Assembly: GCF_022414575.1 (NCBI RefSeq)
Contig: NZ_JADWYQ010000003.1
Span: forward strand, 186,001 to 250,000
DNA: 64,000 bases
Direction: 5' to 3'
Source: Streptomyces sp. MUM 178J
GTDB taxonomy: Bacteria > Actinomycetota > Actinomycetes > Streptomycetales > Streptomycetaceae
Below the pieces are notes generated by a model. The model saw nothing but the letters and a program-made list of their open reading frames with translations, made no database searches and was not told where the DNA came from. Shown one piece after another: positions 41,387 to 50,653 of the stretch (position 1 is its first letter; each line of letters begins with the position of its first letter). The translations under genes and the position numbers were made by a program.

Positions 41387-42304
41387 ATGGCCGGTCCAGC
41401 GTTCCGCGCCGCCGCCGTACGGGTGCGCGTCCCCGCCACCAGCGCCAACCTCGGCCCGGGCTTCGACGCCCTGGGCCTGTCGCTGGGTCTGTACGACGAC
41501 GTGGTCGTCCGGGTCGCCGACTCCGGCCTGCACATCGACATCGCCGGCGAGGGCGCCGAGACGCTGCCCCGCGACGAGGAGCATCTGCTCGTACGCTCCC
41601 TGCGCGCCGCGTTCGACCTGCTCGGCGGACAGCCGCGCGGCCTGGAGGTCGTCTGCGCCAACCGCATCCCGCACGGGCGCGGCCTCGGATCGTCGTCCGC
41701 AGCCATCTGCGCCGGAATCGTCGCCGCCCGCGCGGTGACGATAGGAGGCGAGGCCCGGCTCGACGACGCCGCGCTGCTGGAGCTGGCCACCGAGATCGAG
41801 GGGCATCCCGACAATGTGGCCGCCTGTCTGCTCGGCGGTTTCACGCTCGCCTGGACCGACGCCGGCGCTGCGCGGGCCATCAGGATGGACCCCGCGGATT
41901 CCGTCGTTCCGGTGGTCTTCGTGCCCAGCAAGCCCCTCCTCACCGAGACCGCCCGCGGTCTGCTGCCGCGCACGGTCCCGCATGTGGACGCGGCGGCCAA
42001 CGCGGGCCGGGCCGCGCTGCTCGTCGAGGCGCTGACCAGACGCCCCGAGCTGCTGCTGCCCGCCACAGAGGACCGGCTCCACCAGGAGTACCGCGCCCCG
42101 GCCATGCCGGAGAGCGCCGCCCTGGTGGGCAGACTGCGCGCCGACGGGGTGCCCGCAGTGATCTCCGGCGCGGGCCCCACGGTGCTCGCGCTGGCCGAGG
42201 ACGGTGTGGCCGACAAGGTCGCACGGCTGGCGGGCGAGGGATGGGCGGCCAACCGGCTCACCTTCGACGCCGCGGGAGCGAGCGTTCTGCCGCTTGCCCC
42301 GTAG
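41387..42304 (+). CDS. thrB: Homoserine kinase
   Basis: A 305-residue GHMP kinase phosphorylating homoserine for threonine synthase. VRVPATSANLGPGFDALG opens the family fold, the ATP loop is IPHGRGLGSSSAAICAG, GHPDNVAACLLGG follows, and VISGAGPTVLAL forms the C-terminal motif. ATG 41387 lies 10 bases after AAGGAG. It completes the Asp-to-Thr pathway genes of this block. Confidence 0.97.
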   Translation: MAGPAFRAAAVRVRVPATSANLGPGFDALGLSLGLYDDVVVRVADSGLHIDIAGEGAETLPRDEEHLLVRSLRAAFDLLGGQPRGLEVVCANRIPHGRGLGSSSAAICAGIVAARAVTIGGEARLDDAALLELATEIEGHPDNVAACLLGGFTLAWTDAGAARAIRMDPADSVVPVVFVPSKPLLTETARGLLPRTVPHVDAAANAGRAALLVEALTRRPELLLPATEDRLHQEYRAPAMPESAALVGRLRADGVPAVISGAGPTVLALAEDGVADKVARLAGEGWAANRLTFDAAGASVLPLAP

Positions 42305-42698
42305 GGCCACGCAGTGACACGTGATTGCCGGTGTTGGAGAGGGGGAATGTTTGTTGGAGCCGGTAGTGTTAACCTCAAGTCTGCAGCCGTCGTCATTACG
42401 ACACGGTGCTGTGCGTCCCCTCTCGGGACCACCCTTCTTCCAGGAGCCTCCCCAACTGCCTGAGCAGCCTGCCTGAGCAGTTTTGAGCACGCTCCGGAAC
42501 CGGCACGACACCCCTCGCTTCCCGCCGGCGGGCAGCGCGGCGGGATCTCGGGCCGGGCCTTGCACGTATATCTCTTCCGCCGAAATCCCCGGCGGGACCA
42601 CCGCCCCGACACGGTCCGCACCAACAAGGACTGCGGTCGGACAGCACAACCGGTCGCCGAGCCAGAAGGCCGACGTCCGCTCCAGGGAAGGACCCTTC
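42305..42698. other. rho leader region
   Basis: About 394 bp precede the rho GTG. A TAGTGT at 42364-42369 could be a -10, which would leave a leader of over 300 bases rich in C between 42410 and 42480 (CCCTCTCGGGACCACCC, CTCCCC). Long C-rich leaders are known in Rho-autoregulated rho genes. No small reading frame is convincing. Confidence 0.45.
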
Positions 42699-44822
42699 GT
42701 GAGCGACACCACCGATCTGATGGGCGTGAGCGCCGACAACAACGTCGACAACTCCGCGCCCGCCGCAGGTGCTGCCTCCGGCACCACCTCACGGCGCCGC
42801 CGCTCCGGCACCGGCCTCGAGGGCATGGTCCTGGCCGAGCTGCAGCAGGTCGCGTCCGGCCTCGGCATCAGGGGCACGGCGCGGATGCGCAAGAGCCAGC
42901 TGATCGAGGTCATCAAGGAGGCGCAGGCAGCCGGAGGGGCTTCCGCGCCGAAGACCGCCGAGGCCGGCGAGGCCGCGGCCAAGCCCAAGCGGCGCGCCAC
43001 GTCCAAGACGCGCACCGGCGAGGCCGCCGACAAGGCCGCCGCCTCGGAAAAGACCGAGAAGGCCGAGAAGGCCGAGAAGCCGGAGAAGGCCGCGAGGAAG
43101 GCCGACAAGGCGGAGACCCGCGAGCCCGCCGCCGCATCCGAGCGGGCCGAGAAGGCCGTCGCACAGCAGCAGATCGAGATCCCCGGTCAGCCGGCCAGCG
43201 ACGACCAGCCGGTCGGCGAGCGCCGCCGTCGCCGTGCGACCGCCCAGGCGGGCAGCCCGGAGGCCAAGGGCGAGCCCCGCGCCGAAGGCGGCGTGGACAC
43301 CGCCGTCGAGGTCAGGGCGGACGTCCGCACCGAGACCAGGTCCGAGGCGAAGACGGCCACCCAGACGGAGACCAAGCCGGACACGCAGGCCGAGGCCTCC
43401 GGCGGCGGCCAGGAAGGCGGCGACGGCCGTCAGGGCCGTGGCGAGCGCGGCCAGCGCGACCGCCGCGGCCGCCGCGGCAAGGGCGACGACCAGCAGGGCG
43501 GCGGCCAGCAGGGGCAGGGCCAGGGCCGTCAGCAGCAGGGCGACGGCCGTCAGGGCCGTCAGGACGACTTCGACGACGACGGCCAGGGTGGCCGCCGCGG
43601 CCGCCGCGGGCGCTACCGCGACCGCCGTGGCCGCCGCGGCCGCGACGACTTCGCCGGCGAGCCGCAGCTGTCCGAGGACGACGTCCTGATCCCCGTCGCG
43701 GGCATCCTCGACATCCTCGACAACTACGCGTTCATCCGGACCTCCGGCTATCTGCCCGGCCCGAACGACGTGTACGTCTCCCTCGCCCAGGTCCGCAAGA
43801 ACGGCCTGCGCAAGGGCGACCACGTCACCGGCGCGGTCCGCCAGCCCAAGGAAGGCGAGCGCCGCGAGAAGTTCAACGCGCTCGTCCGCCTGGACTCCGT
43901 CAACGGCATGGCCCCCGAATCGGGTCGCGGCCGCCCGGAGTTCAACAAGCTGACCCCGCTCTACCCGCAGGACCGGCTCCGCCTGGAGACCGACCCGGGC
44001 GTCCTGACCACGCGGATCATCGACCTCGTGTCGCCGATCGGCAAGGGCCAGCGCGGTCTGATCGTGGCCCCGCCGAAGACCGGCAAGACCATGATCATGC
44101 AGTCGGTCGCCAACGCGATCACCCACAACAACCCCGAGTGCCACCTGATGGTCGTCCTCGTCGACGAGCGTCCGGAAGAGGTCACCGACATGCAGCGGTC
44201 GGTCAAGGGCGAGGTCATCTCCTCGACCTTCGACCGCCCGGCCGAGGACCACACCACCGTCGCCGAGCTGGCCATCGAGCGCGCCAAGCGCCTGGTGGAG
44301 CTGGGCCACGACGTGGTCGTCCTGCTGGACTCGATCACCCGCCTGGGCCGTGCGTACAACCTGGCGGCCCCCGCCTCCGGGCGCATCCTGTCCGGCGGTG
44401 TCGACTCCACCGCGCTCTACCCGCCCAAGCGCTTCTTCGGCGCCGCGCGCAACATCGAGGACGGCGGCTCGTTGACGATCCTCGCCACCGCGCTGGTCGA
44501 CACCGGCTCGCGCATGGACGAGGTGATCTTCGAGGAGTTCAAGGGCACCGGCAACATGGAGCTCAAGCTCGACCGGAAGCTCGCCGACAAGCGCATCTTC
44601 CCGGCGGTGGACGTGGACGCGTCCGGCACCCGCAAGGAGGAGATCCTGCTCGGCGGCGAGGAGCTCGGCATCGTCTGGAAGCTGCGCCGAGTGCTGCACG
44701 CGCTCGACCAGCAGCAGGCGATCGAGCTGCTGCTGGACAAGATGAAGCAGACGAAGTCCAACGCGGAGTTCCTGCTGCAGATCCAGAAGACCACGCCGTC
44801 CGCCGGAAACGGCAACGACTGA
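42699..44822 (+). CDS. rho: Transcription termination factor Rho (actinobacterial, long insertion)
   Basis: A 707-residue Rho; GTG 42699 lies 6 bases after AAGGA and an upstream ATG at 42483 adds unsupported sequence. Residues 40-75 form the Rho N-domain ([20 protein letters not shown]). A 240-residue actinobacterial insertion follows: Lys/Ala/Glu-rich, then Gln/Gly/Arg-rich with [15 protein letters not shown]. The OB-fold RNA site is at about 330-400 ([20 protein letters not shown]). The ATPase has [31 protein letters not shown], and [13 protein letters not shown]. The basic insertion is an additional RNA-binding region in related species. It hexamerises and terminates untranslated transcripts. 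Confidence 0.97.
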   Translation: MSDTTDLMGVSADNNVDNSAPAAGAASGTTSRRRRSGTGLEGMVLAELQQVASGLGIRGTARMRKSQLIEVIKEAQAAGGASAPKTAEAGEAAAKPKRRATSKTRTGEAADKAAASEKTEKAEKAEKPEKAARKADKAETREPAAASERAEKAVAQQQIEIPGQPASDDQPVGERRRRRATAQAGSPEAKGEPRAEGGVDTAVEVRADVRTETRSEAKTATQTETKPDTQAEASGGGQEGGDGRQGRGERGQRDRRGRRGKGDDQQGGGQQGQGQGRQQQGDGRQGRQDDFDDDGQGGRRGRRGRYRDRRGRRGRDDFAGEPQLSEDDVLIPVAGILDILDNYAFIRTSGYLPGPNDVYVSLAQVRKNGLRKGDHVTGAVRQPKEGERREKFNALVRLDSVNGMAPESGRGRPEFNKLTPLYPQDRLRLETDPGVLTTRIIDLVSPIGKGQRGLIVAPPKTGKTMIMQSVANAITHNNPECHLMVVLVDERPEEVTDMQRSVKGEVISSTFDRPAEDHTTVAELAIERAKRLVELGHDVVVLLDSITRLGRAYNLAAPASGRILSGGVDSTALYPPKRFFGAARNIEDGGSLTILATALVDTGSRMDEVIFEEFKGTGNMELKLDRKLADKRIFPAVDVDASGTRKEEILLGGEELGIVWKLRRVLHALDQQQAIELLLDKMKQTKSNAEFLLQIQKTTPSAGNGND

Positions 44823-44876
44823 GCGGCTGACGACCGACGGCTGACGGCTGACGGCTGACGGTCTCTCGTCGAAGCG

Positions 44877-44918
44877 AACGCCTCGCGCCCACTGCCTCCG
44901 CGGTGGGCGCGAGGCGTT
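44877..44918 (+). terminator. Intrinsic-type terminator downstream of rho
   Basis: A perfect 15-bp stem (44877-44891 with 44904-44918) with a 12-base loop lies 54 bp after the rho stop and is followed by TTCCC. It is preceded by four 7-base GCTGACG-type repeats (44826-44861). Confidence 0.9.
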
Positions 44919-44929
44919 TCCCAGCTCGT

Positions 44930-44973
44930 TTCCCGGCCCGTTCCCGGCCCGTTCCCGGCCCGTTCCCGGCCCG
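44930..44973. repeat. 11-bp tandem repeat TTCCCGGCCCG
   Basis: Four exact head-to-tail copies follow the rho terminator, ahead of the LCP gene promoter region. Likely slippage product; no regulatory role is visible. Confidence 0.85.
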
Positions 44974-45121
44974 ACTCCCGACTCGTTTCCCCGTTCGTTC
45001 TCAGTGAGTTCTCACCTGCGCGTGCAACCCTTCGGCCCGCTGCCCCGTCTGACAACTGCAGGGGGACGAAAAGGACGCAACCGCGCCAACCGGCTGTTCA
45101 TAGAGACGAACTGAGGGGACT

Positions 45122-46240
45122 ATGGCCGACCAGAGCAGCAGCGGCAGTCGAATACGCAGCAGCGGCAAACGCCGCAAGCCGCCCAGTGGGGGACGCCGGG
45201 CGCTGACGATCCTCGCCTGGTCCGCGGCCGGAATCGCCCTCATCGGCGGCTCCGGCCTCGGCTATGTGTACGTCACTCTCAACGACAACATCCAGGGCGT
45301 CGACATCAACGCCGCCCTCGGCGCCGACCGCCCCGACGACGTCGACAACGGCTCCATGGACATCCTCGTCCTGGGCTCCGACTCCCGATCCGGCGCCAAC
45401 TCCGAGTACGGCGCGGACGAGGGGGGCGCACGCTCCGACACCGCGATGATCGTCCATGTCTACGAAGGCCACAAGAGGGCCTCCGTCGTCTCCATCCCCC
45501 GCGACACCCTGGTCACCAGGCCCATGTGCGCCGACGCCGAGGGCGCGACCGTCCCCGCCCGGCCGCGCGTCATGTTCAACACGGCATACGAGGTCGGCGG
45601 GCCGGCCTGCGCCGTGAAGACCGTGGAGACCATGTCCGGCATCCGCATGGACCACTACATCGAGGTCGACTTCACCGGCTTCAAGAGGCTCGTCGACGAA
45701 CTCGGCGGCGTGAAGATCACCACCACCCGGGCGATCGAGGACGGCAAGAGTCATCTCGACCTCCAGCCGGGCGCCCACACCCTCGACGGGGAGCAGTCCC
45801 TCGGCCTCGTACGCACCCGCAAGAGCGTCGGCGACGGCAGCGACCTGGGGCGGATACAGCTCCAACAGGCGTTCATCAAGGCCCTCATCGACCAGGTGAA
45901 GTCCGTCGGCGTCCTCACCAGCCCGAAGAAGCTCTTCGACCTCGCCGACACCGCCACCAAGGCCATCACCCCCGACTCCGAACTGGACTCGGTCGACGAG
46001 CTGACCGGCTTCGCCAGGACCCTGTCCGGCCTCGGCGCGGACGACGTCCAGATGATCACGCTGCCGGTCCGGTACGACACCGTCGACCCCAACCGCGTGG
46101 TGCCGCTGCTCGGAGCCTCCCAGCAGGTCTGGACGGCCCTGAAACAGGACAAGCCGATCCCCGCCTCCGCCACCGAGGACGCCGTGACCGGGCAGGCCGC
46201 GGGAGTGGTCGAACAACCGAGCGGTCGAATGGCCGAATAG
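45122..46240 (+). CDS. LytR-CpsA-Psr (LCP) family cell-wall glycopolymer transferase
   Basis: A 372-residue membrane-anchored enzyme. After a basic cytoplasmic tail one helix (about 28-52, ALTILAWSAAGIALIGG) anchors it, and the extracellular LCP domain follows: MDILVLGSDSRSGAN, RSDTAMIVHVY, VVSIPRDTLV, and DLGRIQLQQAFIKAL with the conserved Arg residues contacting pyrophosphate. It attaches glycopolymers to peptidoglycan. It lies between rho and rpmE as in other streptomycetes. Confidence 0.93.
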   Translation: MADQSSSGSRIRSSGKRRKPPSGGRRALTILAWSAAGIALIGGSGLGYVYVTLNDNIQGVDINAALGADRPDDVDNGSMDILVLGSDSRSGANSEYGADEGGARSDTAMIVHVYEGHKRASVVSIPRDTLVTRPMCADAEGATVPARPRVMFNTAYEVGGPACAVKTVETMSGIRMDHYIEVDFTGFKRLVDELGGVKITTTRAIEDGKSHLDLQPGAHTLDGEQSLGLVRTRKSVGDGSDLGRIQLQQAFIKALIDQVKSVGVLTSPKKLFDLADTATKAITPDSELDSVDELTGFARTLSGLGADDVQMITLPVRYDTVDPNRVVPLLGASQQVWTALKQDKPIPASATEDAVTGQAAGVVEQPSGRMAE

Positions 46241-46368
46241 CCGAACAGCGGGATAGCCGGATAGTCGAGTGGCGGAGCAGTCGAAATGGCCGCCGACGCC
46301 GCAGTCCGGCACCCGCCGGGTAACCGGACGATCACGCAGCAGAGCCGGAATTCCGGCATGCGTGAACC

Positions 46369-46394
46369 GGAATAGACGGGGGCCGCCCCCGGTT
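46369..46394 (+). promoter_or_regulatory. Sigma-R type promoter GGAAT-N18-GTT upstream of rpmE
   Basis: GGAAT at 46369-46373 and GTT at 46392-46394 are exactly 18 bases apart, matching the thiol-stress sigma factor SigR consensus. rpmE is among the SigR targets reported in S. coelicolor. The transcript would start about 95-100 bases before the L31 start codon. A second GGAAT at 46347 lacks a matching GTT. Confidence 0.7.
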
Positions 46395-46498
46395 TTGGTG
46401 AGATGCGGCCGGTACTGGCAGACTGGTACGTCGGCTCCGGTTCACGCACCCGCATCCCGCGCGTGCGACCCGGCGCCCTCCCGAATCTAGGAGACACC

Positions 46499-46723
46499 TT
46501 GAAGCGCGACATCCACCCCGAGTACGTCGAGACCCAGGTCAGCTGCACCTGCGGCGCGGCGTTCACTACCCGCAGCACGATCGAAGCCGGTTCCATCCGC
46601 GCCGAGGTCTGCTCCGAGTGCCACCCGTTCTACACGGGCAAGCAGAAGATCCTCGACACCGGTGGCCGTGTGGCCCGCTTCGAGGCCCGCTTCGGCAAGG
46701 CCGCCGGCTCCGCCAAGAAGTAG
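46499..46723 (+). CDS. rpmE: 50S ribosomal protein L31, zinc-binding form
   Basis: A 74-residue protein starting at TTG 46499 behind AGGAG. The Cys residues of the zinc form are present: [10 protein letters not shown] (two Cys) and [14 protein letters not shown] (two Cys). L31 sits at the subunit interface. The zinc-containing (C+) type is distinct from the Zur-controlled Cys-less paralogue that streptomycetes carry elsewhere. The Cys cluster gives a rationale for thiol-stress control through the upstream SigR-type promoter. Confidence 0.96.
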   Translation: MKRDIHPEYVETQVSCTCGAAFTTRSTIEAGSIRAEVCSECHPFYTGKQKILDTGGRVARFEARFGKAAGSAKK

Positions 46724-46837
46724 CGAGCCACTGCGCCGGTCTTCGGCTGTCCCTGCGCGGGGCGGCCGGGACCGGCGTTTGGCGTCCTACACCCCCTTTC
46801 GCGTCACCTATCGCGTCATCCCCATCAGGAGCCCCCG

Positions 46838-47911
46838 ATGTTCGAGGCGGTCGAGGAACTGGTCGGCGAACACGCCGACCTCGAGAAGCAGCTCGCCGAC
46901 CCTTCGGTCCACGCCGACCAGGCCAATGCGCGCAAGCTCAACAAGCGCTACGCCGAGCTGACCCCGATCGTGGCCGCGTACCGCTCCTGGAAGCAGACCG
47001 GGGACGACATCGGGACGGCGCGTGAACTGGCCGCCGACGACCCCGACTTCGCCGACGAGGTCAAGGAGCTCGAGAAGCACCGCGAGGAGCTCACCGAGAA
47101 GCTGCGGCTGCTGCTGGTACCCCGCGACCCCAGCGACGACAAGGACGTCATCCTCGAGGTCAAGGCGGGCGCGGGCGGCGACGAGTCCGCGCTGTTCGCC
47201 GGCGACCTGCTGCGGATGTATCTGCGCTACGCGGAGCGCGCCGGCTGGAAGACCGAGATCATCGACGCCACCGAGTCCGAGCTGGGCGGCTACAAGGACG
47301 TCCAGGTCGCGGTGAAGAGCCGCGGCGGGGCCGCAGAGCCCGGCCAGGGCGTCTGGGCGCGCCTGAAGTACGAGGGCGGGGTGCACCGCGTGCAGCGCGT
47401 GCCCGCCACCGAGTCCCAGGGCCGCATCCACACCTCCGCGGCCGGTGTGCTGGTCACCCCGGAGGCCGAGGAGATCGACGTCGAGATCAACCCGAACGAT
47501 CTGCGGATCGACGTCTACCGCTCCTCCGGGCCCGGCGGTCAGTCGGTCAACACCACCGACTCGGCGGTGCGCATCACCCATCTGCCGACCGGCGTCGTAG
47601 CCTCGTGCCAGAACGAGAAGAGCCAGCTCCAGAACAAGGAGCAGGCGCTGCGCATCCTGCGTTCCAGGCTGCTGGCCATGGCGCAGGAGGAGGCCGAGAA
47701 GGAGGCCGCGGACGCCCGCCGCAGCCAGGTGCGCACCGTGGACCGCTCCGAGAAGATCCGTACGTACAACTTCCCGGAGAACCGGATCTCGGACCACCGG
47801 GTCGGCTTCAAGGCGTACAACCTGGACCAGGTGCTCGACGGAGATCTGGACACGGTGATCCAGGCGTGCGTCGACGCGGACGCCGCGGCGAAGCTCGCCG
47901 CCGCGCAGTGA
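46838..47911 (+). CDS. prfA: Peptide chain release factor 1
   Basis: A 357-residue RF1 reading UAA and UAG. The stop-codon reading motif PAT is in [14 protein letters not shown], which separates it from RF2 (SPF), and the GGQ loop [19 protein letters not shown] that triggers peptidyl hydrolysis is intact. Start ATG 46838. prmC, which methylates the GGQ Gln, follows 54 bp downstream. Confidence 0.97.
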   Translation: MFEAVEELVGEHADLEKQLADPSVHADQANARKLNKRYAELTPIVAAYRSWKQTGDDIGTARELAADDPDFADEVKELEKHREELTEKLRLLLVPRDPSDDKDVILEVKAGAGGDESALFAGDLLRMYLRYAERAGWKTEIIDATESELGGYKDVQVAVKSRGGAAEPGQGVWARLKYEGGVHRVQRVPATESQGRIHTSAAGVLVTPEAEEIDVEINPNDLRIDVYRSSGPGGQSVNTTDSAVRITHLPTGVVASCQNEKSQLQNKEQALRILRSRLLAMAQEEAEKEAADARRSQVRTVDRSEKIRTYNFPENRISDHRVGFKAYNLDQVLDGDLDTVIQACVDADAAAKLAAAQ

Positions 47912-47965
47912 CGGGCAACGACGCGCGGTAATGCGCAACAACTGGCACGTGCTGGAGGGAACAGC

Positions 47966-48811
47966 GTGAACCTGCTGCTCGCCGAGGTGGCCCAGGCCAC
48001 CCAGCGGCTGGCCGACGCCGGCGTGCCCTCGCCGCGTTTCGACGCGGAGGAGCTCGCCGCGTTCGTGCACGGTGTGAAACGAGGAGAGCTGCACAGCGTC
48101 AAGGACGAGGACTTCGACGCCCGCTACTGGGAGGCCGTCGCCCGCCGCGAGGCCCGTGAACCCCTCCAGCACATCACCGGCCGCGCATTCTTCCGCTATC
48201 TGGAGCTCCAGGTCGGCCCCGGGGTCTTCGTGCCGCGGCCGGAGACGGAGGCCGTCGTCGACTGGGCCATACAGGCCGTACGCGCCATGGACGTCGTCGA
48301 ACCGCTGATCGTCGACCTCTGCACCGGCTCCGGCGCGATCGCGCTCGCCATGGCGCAGGAGGTGCCGCGCTCGCGCGTGCACGCCGTGGAACTGTCCGAG
48401 GACGCGCTGAGGTGGGCCCGCAAGAACGCCGAAGGCTCCCGCGTCACCGTCCACCACGGCGACGCCCTGGCCGCGCTGCCGGAACTGGACGGGCAGGTCG
48501 ACCTCGTCATCTCCAATCCGCCGTACATTCCGCTCACAGAGTGGGAGTATGTCGCCCCCGAGGCACGTGACCACGACCCGCAGATGGCGCTGTTCTCCGG
48601 AGAGGACGGGCTCGACGTCATCCGGGGCCTGGAACGCACCGCCCACCGGCTGCTGCGTCCGGGCGGCCTGGTGGTCGTCGAGCACGCGGACACCCAGGGC
48701 GGCCAGGTGCCGTGGATCTTCAGTGAGGAGAGCGGCTGGGCGGATGCGGCGGACCACCCGGACCTCAACAACCGGCCGCGGTTCGCGACGGCCCGCAAGG
48801 CCACGCCGTGA
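47966..48811 (+). CDS. prmC: Release factor glutamine methyltransferase
   Basis: A 281-residue SAM enzyme from GTG 47966. The N-terminal helical domain contacts RF1, and the Rossmann part has VDLCTGSGAIALAMA and the catalytic DLVISNPPYIPLTEW motif that binds the substrate Gln. It methylates N5 of the GGQ glutamine in RF1 and RF2. Operon with prfA. Confidence 0.96.
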   Translation: MNLLLAEVAQATQRLADAGVPSPRFDAEELAAFVHGVKRGELHSVKDEDFDARYWEAVARREAREPLQHITGRAFFRYLELQVGPGVFVPRPETEAVVDWAIQAVRAMDVVEPLIVDLCTGSGAIALAMAQEVPRSRVHAVELSEDALRWARKNAEGSRVTVHHGDALAALPELDGQVDLVISNPPYIPLTEWEYVAPEARDHDPQMALFSGEDGLDVIRGLERTAHRLLRPGGLVVVEHADTQGGQVPWIFSEESGWADAADHPDLNNRPRFATARKATP

Positions 48812-48890
48812 CCGCGTCCGCGACCCTGACGCGCCCCGCTTCCCCTTTGACCGCCATGACCGATGCGAACGACATGAGGAGGGCCGGCTG

Positions 48891-49538
48891 ATGGCTCGGC
48901 GATACGACTGCAACGACGCGACCGACCGCGCCACCGGCCTGCGCGAGGCCGCGTCGGCCGTACGGCGCGGCGAGCTCGTCGTGCTGCCCACCGACACCGT
49001 CTACGGGATCGGTGCGGACGCCTTCAGCTCGGAGGCCGTGGCCGATCTGCTGGACGCCAAGGGCCGCGGGCGCAATATGCCCACCCCCGTGCTGATCGGT
49101 TCGCCGAACACCCTGCACGGGCTGGTCACCGACTTCTCCGAGAAGGCATGGGAACTGGTCGACGCCTTCTGGCCGGGTGCGCTGACGCTGGTCGCCCGGC
49201 ACCAGCCGTCCCTCCAGTGGGACCTCGGCGACACCCGCGGCACCGTGGCCATCCGCATGCCGCTGCACCCGGTCGCCATCGAACTGCTCACCGAGGTGGG
49301 CCCGATGGCCGTCTCCTCCGCGAATCTCACCGGGCACCCGGCGCCCGAGGACTGCGACTCGGCCCAGGAGATGCTCGGCGACTCCGTGTCCGTGTACCTC
49401 GACGGCGGCCCGACGCCCGGCATCGTGCCGTCCTCGATCGTCGATGTGACGGGGGACGTCCCGGCGCTGCTGCGCGAGGGCGCGCTGTCCCCGGAGGAGC
49501 TGCGCAAGGTCGTACCCGACCTCGAGGTGGCGAATTGA
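48891..49538 (+). CDS. Sua5/YciO/YrdC-type L-threonylcarbamoyladenylate synthase
   Basis: A 215-residue protein; ATG 48891 follows AGGAGGG by 7 bases. VVLPTDTVYGIGADAF, KGRGRNMPTPVLIGS, WPGALTLVARH and GTVAIRMPLHPVAIELL are the YrdC core, and PMAVSSANLTGHPA completes the nucleotide pocket. It makes threonylcarbamoyl-AMP from Thr, bicarbonate and ATP for the t6A modification of tRNA. The stop overlaps the TTG of the next gene. Confidence 0.95.
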   Translation: MARRYDCNDATDRATGLREAASAVRRGELVVLPTDTVYGIGADAFSSEAVADLLDAKGRGRNMPTPVLIGSPNTLHGLVTDFSEKAWELVDAFWPGALTLVARHQPSLQWDLGDTRGTVAIRMPLHPVAIELLTEVGPMAVSSANLTGHPAPEDCDSAQEMLGDSVSVYLDGGPTPGIVPSSIVDVTGDVPALLREGALSPEELRKVVPDLEVAN

Positions 49539-50182
49539 CCGCCCCTGAGGGGCGTGGCATAGGTACGGCGGTCGCCACGGGCGACACGTTCAGAATCCTC
49601 CACGTCAGCACCGGCAATGTGTGCCGCTCGCCGATCACCGAGCGGCTGACGCGGCATGCCCTGAGCAACCGCCTCGGCGACCGCCTGACCGGCGGCCTGA
49701 TCGTGGAGAGCGCGGGCACCTGGGGGCACGAGGGGGCCCCGATGGAGGCCAACGCGGAAATCGTGCTCGCGGACTTCGGGGCGGACGCGAGCGGGTTCAC
49801 GGGGCGGGAGCTGCTGGACGAGCATGTGATCCGCGCGGATCTCGTCCTCACCGCGACGAGGGACCACCGGGCGCAGGTCATCTCCATGGGGCACTCCGCG
49901 GGACTGCGCACCTTCACGCTGAAGGAGTTCACCCGGCTGGTCCGGGCCATAGACCCCGCCACCCTCCCCGACCCCCGCGACGGCGTCGTCCAGCGCGCCC
50001 GGTCCCTGGTGCAGGCCGCGGCGGCGCTACGGGGGTGGCTGCTGGCGCCGAACCCCGACGCGGACGAGGTCCACGATCCTTACGGCGCGCCGATCACGTT
50101 CTTCCGCTCGATCGGCGACGAGATTCAGCAGGCGCTGGATCCGGTGGTGACGGCGCTGACGGGGGTCGCGGGGCGGGGCTGA
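49535..50182 (+). CDS. Low-molecular-weight protein-tyrosine-phosphatase fold, catalytic Cys replaced by Ser
   Basis: A 215-residue protein starting at TTG 49535, overlapping the Sua5 stop. The P-loop that should read C-x5-R is FRILHVSTGNVCRSPITERL: Ser25 stands where the nucleophilic Cys belongs, followed by Gly27-Asn28, Cys30 and Arg31. The general-acid loop is retained as VHDPYGAPITFF. The rest (VIVESAGTWGHEGAP-like strand, ADLVLTATRDHRAQV) is normal for the family, with an extended N-terminus and C-terminus. Loss of the nucleophile should abolish phosphatase and arsenate-reductase activity, leaving phosphate or phosphoprotein binding. Its position between Sua5 and glyA is conserved in streptomycetes, so it is not decaying. 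Confidence 0.88.
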   Translation: MTAPEGRGIGTAVATGDTFRILHVSTGNVCRSPITERLTRHALSNRLGDRLTGGLIVESAGTWGHEGAPMEANAEIVLADFGADASGFTGRELLDEHVIRADLVLTATRDHRAQVISMGHSAGLRTFTLKEFTRLVRAIDPATLPDPRDGVVQRARSLVQAAAALRGWLLAPNPDADEVHDPYGAPITFFRSIGDEIQQALDPVVTALTGVAGRG

Positions 50183-50199
50183 CCCTTTCCGGGGCTCCG

Positions 50200-50450
50200 C
50201 CCCCGGACCCCTTGCGCCTCAATCGCCGGCGGGGCTGGGTGGTGCGGGTCCTGGCGCCTCAATCGCCGGCGGGGCTCCGCCCCCGAACCCCTTGCGCCTC
50301 GATTGCGGCGGGGCTGGGTTTCTGGCCCTTGCGCCTCGATTGCGGCGGGGCTGGGTTTCTGGCCCTTGCGCCTCGATTGCGGCGGGGCTGGGTTTCTGGC
50401 CCCTGCCCTTCAATCGTCGGCGGGGCTGGATTTTCCAGCCCGTCCGGCGC
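50200..50450. repeat. Streptomycete intergenic repeats incl. three 37-bp tandem copies
   Basis: The 471-bp gap before glyA is mostly repeats. GCCTCAATCGCCGGCGGGG-like units occur twice (near 50215 and 50260), then GCGCCTCGATTGCGGCGGGG-type units recur with an exact 37-base period at 50294, 50331 and 50368. Another variant (CCTTCAATCGTCGGCGGGG) follows near 50406. These are the common intergenic mosaic of the genus; several can fold as hairpins and may end the prfA-PTP transcript. From 50450 to 50653 I see only GC-rich sequence (GGGGCGCGGGGCGGC) and probably the glyA promoter. Confidence 0.8.
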
Positions 50451-50653
50451 TTGAGGACACGGCCGAAGGCCGCACAGGGGGCGCGGGGCGGCAGCCCGCA
50501 GCTCCTCCCCGGAAGGGGGTCTGGGGGCTTGCCCCCAGTTGCGGGAAGGGGCGGGGAGGGGAAAACACCCCCCGGCCGACACCAGGCGGCCCCCGCCCCC
50601 TCGGCCTACATTGGAGAGGCCGGAACCGCACCGTCCACGCCGGGAGCCCCGCC

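Noticed and set aside
42560..44830. 756-codon plus-strand frame overlapping rho in another frame
   Set aside because: Composition is Arg/Gly/Pro only and it is generated by the repetitive GC-rich insertion of rho.
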